Origin: Ectopseudomonas mendocina
GTDB lineage: Bacteria; Pseudomonadota; Gammaproteobacteria; Pseudomonadales; Pseudomonadaceae
Direction: 5' to 3'
Assembly (NCBI RefSeq): GCF_007049795.1
Contig: NZ_SCFY01000009.1
Coordinates: 124,001 to 188,000, forward strand
DNA length: 64,000 bases
Shown piece after piece: positions 55,401-62,823 of the stretch. A program made the translations under genes and the position numbers. The notes below the pieces were generated by a model. It worked only from the letters and a program-made list of their open reading frames with translations, was not told where the DNA came from and searched no databases. Position 1 is the stretch's first letter, and each line of letters starts with the position of its first letter.

Positions 55401-55673
55401 TCAATTCCCAATACCGCATATGCTCAGTGGAAACAGGATGGTCCCAACGACACGGGGAAAAAGGGCTCCCAATCCGGCACAGACCAATGCCCCCAGCAAA
55501 GCCCAAACTCCCAGCTCTCCCAGGCCAACCGGCTCACTGATCAGCAGTACGCACATCAGCAAACCGACCCATATTCCAGCCACAGCACCAATACAGGCCG
55601 AACGAATACGCTCGCGCCGGGTGATCGGGCTTCGCCACCAAAGCTGTAAACGGTTAAGTACACCGAGAGTCAT
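55401..55673 (-). CDS. small membrane protein between cobN and the chelatase ATPase gene
   Basis: A 90-residue protein with two or three hydrophobic segments (about residues 27-48, IGAVAGIWVGLLMCVLLIS; about 52-70, LGVWALLGALVCAGLGALFP; the last one reaching the C-terminus). I do not recognise a domain. It lies in the cobW-cobN-chelatase-cobF order, 59 bases before chlI, so it is probably co-transcribed with B12 genes. A role in cobalt supply or anchoring of the chelatase is possible but unproven. Start MTLGVLNRL; ribosome site not strong. Confidence 0.65.
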   Translation of the reverse strand: MTLGVLNRLQLWWRSPITRRERIRSACIGAVAGIWVGLLMCVLLISEPVGLGELGVWALLGALVCAGLGALFPRVVGTILFPLSICGIGN

Positions 55674-55685
55674 GGGTGCCTCGCA

Positions 55686-55855
55686 ATCCGTGGGTTAGCG
55701 GCGCAGTGCGCCGGTCGTGCAGCCACGTAGGAGCGTAGCGCGCCGCGTAACCCACCAGGCGATATATCGCGTGGCATCACTGGTGGGTTACGCCGCACCC
55801 GCTTCGGAGAGAAACCTATGCATTGCAACAGGCGGCTAACCCACCCTACGGGTGC
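55686..55855. repeat. composite palindromic repeat after cobN
   Basis: GCGTAACCCACCAG (55745-55758) and CTGGTGGGTTACGC (55780-55793) form a perfect 14-bp inverted repeat; further half copies with TGGGTTAGCGGCG (55691) and GGCTAACCCACCCTACG (55832) flank it. It fills the 190-base gap between cobN and the small membrane protein gene and may separate their expression. Confidence 0.75.
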
Positions 55856-55863
55856 GCGTCGTT

Positions 55864-58800
55864 TCATGATTCTTCGCTATCGAGCAGCAGATTTTCCAGC
55901 GCCTCTCGGTATTCGCCAGGATTCTCCCACAGGCCGCGCTGCTGGGCTTCCAGCAGGCGTTCGAGGATGTCGTTGAGCGCGCCAGGGTTGTGTTGCTGAA
56001 TAAAGTCGCGGGTGTCTTTGTCGAGCAGGTAGGCATCAGTGAGCAGCGCGTACTGGTGGTCGTCGACCAGCTCGCTGGTGGCGTCGAAGGCGAACAGGTA
56101 GTCGATGGTTGCGGCCAGCTCGAAGGCGCCCTTGTAGCCGTGGCGCTTCATGCCCTCGATCCATTTGGGGTTGGCGGCGCGGGCACGCACCACGCGATTG
56201 AGTTCTTCCTTGAGGCTGCGGATGCGCGGCGTATCCGGCTGGCTGTTGTCGCCGAAGTAGCTGGCCACCTTGAGCCCGCGCAGGGTTTCCACCGCCGCCA
56301 GCATGCCGCCCTGGAACTGGTAGTAGTCGTTGGAATCGAGAATGTCGTGCTCGCGGTTGTCCTGGTTGTGCAGCACCGCCTGCATCTGCTCCAGGCGCTC
56401 GACGAAGCGCTGCCGCGCGGGTGCGCCCTCGGCGCCGCTGCCGTAGGCGTAGCCGCCCCAGTTCAGATACACCTCGGCCAGATCCGCGCGGCTCTGCCAC
56501 AGGCGCTCCTCGATGGCGTTCTGCACCCCGGCGCCATAGGCGCCCGGTTTGGCGCCGAACACCCGCCAGCCGGCCTGACGCCGCGCTTCGGCTTCATCCA
56601 GGCCGCTGTCCTTGAGCGCCAGCGACTCGCGCCAGACCCGCGCCGACAGCGGGTTCATGTCTTCCGGCTCATCCAGTTCGATCACCGCCTGCACCGCCTC
56701 GTCGAACAGGCGGATCAGGTTGCTGAAAGCATCGCGGAAGAAGCCCGACACGCGCAGGGTGACGTCGACCCGTGGGCGACCGAGGTGTTCCAGCGGCAAC
56801 ACCTCGAAACGCTCGACGCGCTGACTGCCCGGCTGCCATACCGGTCGCACGCCCATCAGTGCCAGGGCCTGAGCGATATCGTCACCGCCGGTGCGCATGG
56901 TCGCCGTGCCCCACACCGACAGGCCGAGCTGGCGCAGGTGGTCGCCTTCGTCCTGCAGATGGCGCTCCAGCAGGCGATCCGCCGCCTGCACGCCAAGGCG
57001 CCAGGCAGTCGGCGTGGGCAGGTGGCGCACGTCGACGGTGAAAAAGTTGCGCCCTGTGGGCAGCACATCGAGGCGCCCGCGACTGGGTGCGCCGCTCGGC
57101 CCGGCGGGCACGAAACGCCCCTCCAACGCCGCCAGCAGGCCGCCCATCTCGGCGTCGCCGCAGGCATCGAGCAGCGGTGCGATATGCTCGGCCAAGCCGT
57201 CGAGGATCAACGCCACCTCGGCGCCAAAAGCGTCGATACGCTCGCCCGCCAGGCGCTGCTCGATCAATCTCAATGCCAGCAGCTCCAGGCGCTCGCGGGT
57301 ATCACCCACGGTGCGCCACAGGCTGTTATCCACAGCCTGCAACGCCTGTGGACGCAGCCCCTCCCAGGGCTGACCCATATCGCAATCCAGCGGATCGAGG
57401 CCCAGTTCCAGGCCACGGGCCAGCGCGCGTAGCAGGCTGGCATTGGCACCCTGGCCATCGCCACGGGGGATGCGCAGCAGCGCCAGCAGGGTGTCACGGC
57501 GCAGTTGCCCGGCGGGTGACTCGCCAAATACGTGCAGGCCATCGCGGATCTGCGATTCCTTGAGGTCGCACAGGTAGGCGTCGAGCTGCGGCAACCAACT
57601 GTCATCGTCATCATTGAGTTGCAGGCCCAGCTCGCGGTCGAGGCTGGCCTCGCGCACCTTGGCCAGAATCTCGCCACGCAGCTCCATGGCGCGGCGCTGG
57701 TCGAGCTGGCTGGCCTCGAAATACTCGTCAGCCAGGCGCTCCAGATCGCGCAGCGGGCCATAGCTCTCGGCGCGGGTCAGCGGCGGCATCAGGTGGTCGA
57801 TGATCACTGCCTGGGTGCGACGCTTGGCCTGCGCGCCCTCGCCCGGATCGTTGACGATAAACGGGTAGACGTTGGGCAGCGGGCCGATCAGCGCCTGCGG
57901 CCAGCAGCCCTCGGACAGGCCAACGCTCTTGCCCGGCAGCCATTCCAGATTGCCGTGCTTGCCGACGTGGATCAGCGCATCGGCGGCGAACGCCGTGCGC
58001 AGCCAGGCGTAGAAGGCGATATAGCCGTGCGGCGGCACCAGATCGGGGTCGTGGTAGACCGCCGCCGGATCGAGCTGATAACCGCGTGCCGGCTGGATGC
58101 CGACGAAGGTCAGGCCGAAACGCAGGCCAGCAACCATCATCCGCCCGCTGCGGAACATCGGATCGTCCTGCGGCTCGCCCCAGCGCTCGCGCACGGCTTG
58201 TTGATTCTGTTCAGGCAGGCTGTGGAAAAACCCCAGATAGTCATCCAGCGCCAGGCTCTGTGCACAGGGCCGGGTATCCAGACCATCGAGGTCGTTGGTC
58301 ACGCCACCGAGCAGGCTGTGGACAAGTTCGGTGCCGCTGTCCGGCAGGTTATCCACTGGATAGCCCTGCTGTTGCAGCGCCTGCAGGATATTCAGCGCGG
58401 CGGCGGGCGTATCCAGGCCGACACCGTTGCCGATGCGCCCATCGCGGGTCGGGTAGTTGGCCAGAATCAAGCCGATTCGCTTCTGATCGTTGCTTTTGAT
58501 CGCCAACTGACACCATTTACCTGCCAGTTCAGCGACATAAGCCATGCCCGACTCATGCGCCTGGTAGCACACCACGTCGCTCTGGCTGCGCTCGCTACGC
58601 CAGGCCAGCCCCTTGAAGCTGATGGCGGTGCCGATCAGCCGGCCATCCAGCTCGGGCAGCACCACATGCATAGCCAGGTCACGCGAGCCCAGGCCTTGGG
58701 CGCTGGCCTGCCATTGCGCGTGATTGTCCAGCGAGCAGATGGCCTGCAGCACCGGGATGTCGCGGCGAAACACCCGTGCCTGCGGCGCCTCGGGGTTGGA

Positions 58801-59610
58801 CAGGGCGAAGCCGGTGGTATTGATGATCAGCGCGGCGCTGGTTTCGTCCAGCCAGGCCTGTACCTGATTCAGGCAGGCCGGCTCCTTGAGGCTGGCCACC
58901 GCAATCGGCAGCGGGTTGAGGCCTTGAGCGGCAAGATGCTGGCAAAAGGTATCGACGAAAGCGGTGTTCGCCGACTGTACGTGGTTGCGATAGAACAGCA
59001 GCGCGACCACAGGCGCATCCGGTTGCCACTGCGCCTGCCAGTCAGCCAGCGCCGCCGGGCTGCGCTGCGGGTAATAGAGGCCGACGCGCGGCAACGGCTG
59101 CGGCTCCTGCCAACTATCGTCGCGCCCCAGCCAGCGGCTGCCGATGCAACGGAACAATTGCCGGGCATTGTCCAACCCGCCCTGGCGCAGGTACTGCCAG
59201 AGGCGTTGGCTGTCTTCCTCGGCGACGTTGCCGAGCGCATTCAGCTCCGGGTCGGGCTTGTCGTCGCCCGGCACCATGATCACCGCGGCACCGCGCGCGC
59301 CCAGCTCAACCAGCCGCTCGACGCCATAGCGCCAGTAACTCACCCCGCCATGCACGGAGATCAGGATGACCTTGGCATGCTGCAGCACCTGCTCGACGTA
59401 GAAATCGACCGAGGCGTTGTTGCTCAGTTGCGCCGGGCTGGTCAGGCGCAGGCTGGGGTAGTCGTCCGGCAGTTGCCGGGCTGCTTCGGCCAACAGCGAC
59501 AGGTGCGAATCCCCCGTGCACAGGATCACCAGCTCGGCGGGCGTCTGGCCAAGGTCGGCGATGCTGTCGGCCGGCAGTTGGGCGCCGGGCTGGGTGCGCA
59601 GTAAGTGCAT
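55864..59610 (-). CDS. cobN: cobaltochelatase large subunit
   Basis: A 1248-residue CobN/BchH-family protein that binds hydrogenobyrinate diamide and receives cobalt with the help of the ATPase and VWA subunits. Family features: LVILCTGDSHLSLLAEAARQ near the start, ILISVHGGVSYWRYGVERL, VHSLLGGVTNDLDGLDTRPC, LIHVGKHGNLEWLPGKSVGL, GQPWEGLRPQALQAV, and VYLNWGGYAYGSGAEG with AANPKWIEGMKRHGYKGAFE near the C-terminus. Full length. It follows cobW after a gap of about 144 bases of palindromic repeat. It carries one DnaA box at 57326. Confidence 0.96.
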   Translation of the reverse strand: MHLLRTQPGAQLPADSIADLGQTPAELVILCTGDSHLSLLAEAARQLPDDYPSLRLTSPAQLSNNASVDFYVEQVLQHAKVILISVHGGVSYWRYGVERLVELGARGAAVIMVPGDDKPDPELNALGNVAEEDSQRLWQYLRQGGLDNARQLFRCIGSRWLGRDDSWQEPQPLPRVGLYYPQRSPAALADWQAQWQPDAPVVALLFYRNHVQSANTAFVDTFCQHLAAQGLNPLPIAVASLKEPACLNQVQAWLDETSAALIINTTGFALSNPEAPQARVFRRDIPVLQAICSLDNHAQWQASAQGLGSRDLAMHVVLPELDGRLIGTAISFKGLAWRSERSQSDVVCYQAHESGMAYVAELAGKWCQLAIKSNDQKRIGLILANYPTRDGRIGNGVGLDTPAAALNILQALQQQGYPVDNLPDSGTELVHSLLGGVTNDLDGLDTRPCAQSLALDDYLGFFHSLPEQNQQAVRERWGEPQDDPMFRSGRMMVAGLRFGLTFVGIQPARGYQLDPAAVYHDPDLVPPHGYIAFYAWLRTAFAADALIHVGKHGNLEWLPGKSVGLSEGCWPQALIGPLPNVYPFIVNDPGEGAQAKRRTQAVIIDHLMPPLTRAESYGPLRDLERLADEYFEASQLDQRRAMELRGEILAKVREASLDRELGLQLNDDDDSWLPQLDAYLCDLKESQIRDGLHVFGESPAGQLRRDTLLALLRIPRGDGQGANASLLRALARGLELGLDPLDCDMGQPWEGLRPQALQAVDNSLWRTVGDTRERLELLALRLIEQRLAGERIDAFGAEVALILDGLAEHIAPLLDACGDAEMGGLLAALEGRFVPAGPSGAPSRGRLDVLPTGRNFFTVDVRHLPTPTAWRLGVQAADRLLERHLQDEGDHLRQLGLSVWGTATMRTGGDDIAQALALMGVRPVWQPGSQRVERFEVLPLEHLGRPRVDVTLRVSGFFRDAFSNLIRLFDEAVQAVIELDEPEDMNPLSARVWRESLALKDSGLDEAEARRQAGWRVFGAKPGAYGAGVQNAIEERLWQSRADLAEVYLNWGGYAYGSGAEGAPARQRFVERLEQMQAVLHNQDNREHDILDSNDYYQFQGGMLAAVETLRGLKVASYFGDNSQPDTPRIRSLKEELNRVVRARAANPKWIEGMKRHGYKGAFELAATIDYLFAFDATSELVDDHQYALLTDAYLLDKDTRDFIQQHNPGALNDILERLLEAQQRGLWENPGEYREALENLLLDSEES

Positions 59611-59655
59611 GTTCGTTCCGTGGGAGGGGTTTTAGCAGCGATTGGTCTTAACGCC

Positions 59656-59750
59656 GTAGGGTGTACTCGCGAAGCAGTACACCAATGTTATCCGGCGGAC
59701 TGTTCGCTTCGCTCCTGAGTCCGCCCTACGATCGAGTACGCCCTACGCTC
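59656..59750. repeat. palindromic GTAGGGTGTACT-type repeat between cobW and cobN
   Basis: GTAGGGTGTACTCGCGAAGC, AGTACACC, TCGCTCCTGAGTCCGCCCTA and GAGTACGCCCTACG alternate in opposite orientation over about 95 bases, forming nested hairpins. No gene is seen. It may tune read-through from cobW into cobN. Confidence 0.6.
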
Positions 59751-59754
59751 TTTA

Positions 59755-60804
59755 TCAGGCCAGCGCCGCTTTCAGCTCGGCCTCGATGGCCGCGCGGTCG
59801 AGCTGCTGGCCGATCACCACCAGGCGGCTCAGGCGCGGCTCGTCGGCCTGCCAGGCGCGGTCGAAGTGGCGGTCGAAGCGCTGGCCGACACCCTGCACCA
59901 GCAGACGCATGGGTTTGCCAGGGATCGCTGCGAAGCCTTTCACACGCAGGATGCCGTACTTGGCCACAGCGTCTTTCAGCGCGGCAAGCAGGCGCGCCTC
60001 CTCTGTTTCCGGTAGTTCCACGTGGAACGAGTCGAATTCCTCATGATCGTGGTCTTCGTCTTCATCGTCATGGTGGGTGCGACGGCTGTCGATATGCAGC
60101 TCGGTTTCACTGTTCAAGCCCAGCAGCACATCCAGCGGCAGTTCGCCGCCGTGCGCCTCGATCACCTTGACCGCTGGCGGCAATTCCTCGGCCACCTCGG
60201 CACGCACTGCAGCCAGCGCCTCGGCATCGAGCAGGTCGGCCTTGTTGAGGATCACCAGGTCGGCGCTGGCCAACTGGTCGGCGAACAACTCATGCAGCGG
60301 CGATTCGTGGTCGAGGTTGGGGTCGAGCTTGCGCTGTTCGTCCACCTGATCAGGGAAGGCGGCGAAGGTGCCAGCGATCACTGCCGGGCTGTCGACCACG
60401 GTGATTACCGCATCGACCGTGCAGGCATTGCGAATTTCCGGCCAGTTGAAGGCCTGCACCAGCGGCTTGGGCAGTGCCAGGCCACTGGTTTCGATGAGGA
60501 TATGGTCAAGATCGCCACGGCGCGCCACCAGCTCGCGCATCACCGGGAAGAACTCTTCCTGCACGGTGCAGCACAGGCAGCCGTTGGCCAGCTCGAAAAC
60601 GCGGCCGTTGGCCTCCTCCTCGCTGCAGCCGATGGAGCATTGCTTGAGGATTTCGCCATCGATGCCAAGCTCGCCGAACTCGTTGACGATCACCGCGATA
60701 CGACGACCGCCAGCGTTGGCCAGCAGATGGCGCAGCAGCGTGGTTTTGCCGGCACCGAGAAAACCGGTGACGATGGTGACAGGCAGTTTGGCGAGGGTTT
60801 TCAT
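59755..60804 (-). CDS. cobW: CobW GTPase, cobalt chaperone
   Basis: A 349-residue COG0523-family GTPase: Walker A TGFLGAGKTTLLRHL (about residues 12-26), metal motif NGCLCCTVQEEFF (CxCC, about 73-85), NKAD guanine motif LNKADLL, and a His/Asp/Glu-rich metal-binding loop (RRTHHDDEDEDHDHEEF, about 232-248). The C-terminal CobW_C domain follows. CobW delivers cobalt to the CobN chelatase. The start at 60804 (MKTLAKLPVT) is right at the family border; it is directly behind a cobalamin riboswitch, which separates this CobW from zinc-type relatives. Confidence 0.95.
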   Translation of the reverse strand: MKTLAKLPVTIVTGFLGAGKTTLLRHLLANAGGRRIAVIVNEFGELGIDGEILKQCSIGCSEEEANGRVFELANGCLCCTVQEEFFPVMRELVARRGDLDHILIETSGLALPKPLVQAFNWPEIRNACTVDAVITVVDSPAVIAGTFAAFPDQVDEQRKLDPNLDHESPLHELFADQLASADLVILNKADLLDAEALAAVRAEVAEELPPAVKVIEAHGGELPLDVLLGLNSETELHIDSRRTHHDDEDEDHDHEEFDSFHVELPETEEARLLAALKDAVAKYGILRVKGFAAIPGKPMRLLVQGVGQRFDRHFDRAWQADEPRLSRLVVIGQQLDRAAIEAELKAALA

Positions 60805-60853
60805 GGAGGGCCCCGTGGCGTCATTAAGTTCGGCGGACGGGTACGCGCAGGCG

Positions 60854-60871
60854 AGCACGCAAGGGCGTGCT
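60854..60871 (-). promoter_or_regulatory. hairpin in the cobW leader, candidate riboswitch expression platform
   Basis: AGCACGC / GCGTGCT, a 7-bp perfect stem with a four-base loop, lies about 50 bases upstream of the cobW start and about 40 bases after the aptamer. It could hide or expose upstream signals when the riboswitch folds; there is no T-run, so control of translation is more likely than termination. Confidence 0.35.
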
Positions 60872-60911
60872 GGCCGCGTCGGATCACCCCGTCCGAGCAA
60901 GTGGCTAGTCA

Positions 60912-61080
60912 GTCGAGGCAGGTCTCCTGGCTCACGGCTTGCGCTACGCGCATCCCTTCACCTTCCCGCCGGTTGGCAGTGGTCTAACGAAGGGCATAAC
61001 CGTTTACAGTTGCGGGGGCAGCCAGGGCATCGACCCTGTTCCCTCTTAGCTCCCCGGCGCCATGCCGGGAAGAACCTCGA
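60912..61080 (-). ncRNA. cobalamin riboswitch of the cobW-cobN-chelatase-cobF operon
   Basis: On the minus strand: GAGGGAACAGGGTCG, GGCTGCCCCCGCAACTGTAA, GACCACTGCC, GGCGGGAAGGTGAAGG and GAGCCAGGAGACCTGCC in the correct order and spacing, a normal uninterrupted aptamer of about 170 bases. It precedes cobW by about 107 bases. It should repress the operon when adenosylcobalamin is plentiful. Compare the interrupted copy at 22608-23024. Confidence 0.95.
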
Positions 61081-61171
61081 AAGCGAGAAGGCTACGCAGG
61101 CCGCAGCGGCCGGTCAATCGCGGTTGACCGCTGGCAGGTGCCATGATGAGCTACGCCACCGCTTAGCCCGA

Positions 61172-61618
61172 ATGCCACTCATGTTGCCGACCACCTCCGA
61201 TCATCCTTCTGCCTCATCGATACAGGTCGTCGCCGGGCTGGGATGTCGACGTGGCTGCAGCCAGGACGAGCTGCTCGACCTGCTTATCCACAGCCTGGCT
61301 CGGCATGAGCTGACGGTGGACAACCTCGCCGGCCTGGCCAGCATCGCCCACAAGCGCAACGAAGCCAGCCTGCATGGCCTGGCCGAGCACCTGGCCCTGG
61401 AGTTGGTGTTCTTCGCACCCGAGCAACTTATCACCTATCAAGCCATGACCGCCGGCAGTGCATTGACTCAAGCAGCCACAGGCAGTCCCGCCGTAGCGGA
61501 GCCTTGTGCCTTGGCATTGGCAGCGCGCCTGGGCACATCGCCCTGCCTGCTCGGAGAGAAAACCCGCAGCGCCAGCGCCACCTGTGCACTGGCCACCTTC
61601 GATAGAGAACCTGCATGA
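61172..61618 (+). CDS. cobE: CobE/CbiG C-terminal-domain protein
   Basis: A 148-residue protein matching the CobE/CbiG_C family (VVAGLGCRRGCSQDELLDLL, ASIAHKRNEASLHGLAEHLA, ALAARLGTSPCLLGEKTRSA). CobE is needed in the aerobic pathway for an unclear step near precorrin-3B/4. The ATG at 61172 or the one at 61181 (145 residues) could be used; both lack a strong ribosome site. It overlaps cobM by four bases. Divergent from the cobW riboswitch leader. One DnaA box at 61284. Confidence 0.88.
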   Translation: MPLMLPTTSDHPSASSIQVVAGLGCRRGCSQDELLDLLIHSLARHELTVDNLAGLASIAHKRNEASLHGLAEHLALELVFFAPEQLITYQAMTAGSALTQAATGSPAVAEPCALALAARLGTSPCLLGEKTRSASATCALATFDREPA

Positions 61619-62370
61619 CCGTCTACTTTATCGGCGCCGGCCCCGGCGATCCTGAACTGATCACCGTCAAGGGCCAGCGACTTATCCACAGCTGCCCGGT
61701 GATTCTCTATGCCGGCTCGCTGGTGCCCGAAGCCGTGCTGCAAGGTCACAGCGCCGAGCAGGTAGTCAACACCGCCGAGCTGCACCTGGGCGAGATCATC
61801 ACGCTGCTACGCCAGGCCCATGAACGCGGCCTGGACGTGGCCCGCGTGCACTCGGGCGACCCGTCGCTATACGGCGCCATTGGCGAACAGATTCGCGAAC
61901 TGCGCACGCTCGGCATTCCCTTCGAGATCATTCCCGGCGTTACCGCCACCGCTGCCTGTGCGGCGTTGCTGGAATCCGAGCTGACCCTACCCGGCATTGC
62001 TCAGACGGTGATCCTCACCCGCTACGGCACCACCTCGCCGATGCCCGAGGGCGAGCAACTGCACGACCTGGCGCGACACCGCGCAACCCTGGCCATCCAC
62101 CTCGGTGTGCGCCATCTACCGGCCATCGTCGAAGAACTCCTGCCGCACTATGGCGCCGACTGCCCCATCGCGGTTATCCACAGAGCGAGCTGGCCGGATC
62201 AGGACTGGGTGCTGGGCACCCTGAGCGATATCGAAGAAAGGGTCGCCGCCAAGGACTTTCGCCGCACGGCGTTGATTCTGGTAGGTCACGTGCTCGATCC
62301 AGGCGCCTTCGCGGAATCTGCACTGTATGACGCAGCGCATCGGCACCTCTATCGCCCCGGCAGTGCCTGA
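61615..62370 (+). CDS. cobM: precorrin-4 C11-methyltransferase
   Basis: A 251-residue SAM-dependent methylase making precorrin-5. Motifs: VYFIGAGPGDPELITVKGQR at the N-terminus, SGDPSLYGAIGEQIRELRTL, IPFEIIPGVTATAACAALLE and RRTALILVGHVLD near the end. The ATG overlaps the cobE stop (ATGA). No riboswitch is visible on this strand. Two perfect DnaA boxes lie within it (61682, 62174). Confidence 0.96.
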   Translation: MTVYFIGAGPGDPELITVKGQRLIHSCPVILYAGSLVPEAVLQGHSAEQVVNTAELHLGEIITLLRQAHERGLDVARVHSGDPSLYGAIGEQIRELRTLGIPFEIIPGVTATAACAALLESELTLPGIAQTVILTRYGTTSPMPEGEQLHDLARHRATLAIHLGVRHLPAIVEELLPHYGADCPIAVIHRASWPDQDWVLGTLSDIEERVAAKDFRRTALILVGHVLDPGAFAESALYDAAHRHLYRPGSA

Positions 62371-62398
62371 AGCCTGGCGATAAACCGTACAAAGCGCT

Positions 62399-62423
62399 GA
62401 AAGCCTTTCTGCGTGCGGCTTTC
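62399..62423 (+). terminator. weak hairpin after cobM
   Basis: GAAAGC and GCTTTC flank a 13-base loop just after cobM, followed by a short T-containing stretch (ATAGCTTTATC). It may end the cobE-cobM transcript. The rest of 62424-62592 is AT-richer, with imperfect DnaA-like sequences (CTTATCCAA, TGTGGATAG), and no gene. Confidence 0.3.
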
Positions 62424-62592
62424 ATAGCTTTATCAACAGGATAGGAAACGACTTATCCAATCACGCTGTGGATAGTTGGCAAGCTGGCGAGCACTTTCTG
62501 TACAACTGGCTGTAGAGCCCTATTTTCAAGGGCTTCAGCCAACTGTCACGAGGATATCCACAGCTTGATCCACGCCAACTGTGAGCAACTGC

Positions 62593-62823
62593 TCAGAGCT
62601 GTACTTCCACCCGTTTGATACCCAAGCCACGCAGCTCAACCAGCAACGCATCCAGACTGGTAAAGGTCTGCACCTGCTCGGCAGCGTCCACCAGAAAGAA
62701 GCTGCGCCCCGCATCCTTGTTGAAGAACACGATCCATTCGCTGGTATTGGCCGGGTTGACCATGACCTGGGTGTGGAACACCACGCCATCGGCCAACCGC
62801 CTGATCACGTCCTCACGCTTCAT
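62593..62823 (-). CDS. 76-residue protein translationally coupled to glmS
   Basis: A small soluble protein, [20 protein letters not shown] at its start and [19 protein letters not shown] in the middle. I do not recognise the family. Its ATG overlaps the glmS stop codon (ATGA), so it should be made together with GlmS. Its position after glmS suggests a link to amino-sugar metabolism, or only shared expression. Mixed charged and hydrophobic sequence without signal peptide or membrane segment. Confidence 0.7.
   Translation of the reverse strand: MKREDVIRRLADGVVFHTQVMVNPANTSEWIVFFNKDAGRSFFLVDAAEQVQTFTSLDALLVELRGLGIKRVEVQL

Noticed and set aside
62371..62592. Tn7 insertion or origin of replication beside glmS
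   Set aside because: No Tn7 ends or transposition genes are present, and only imperfect DnaA-like words occur here; oriC itself must lie outside the window.
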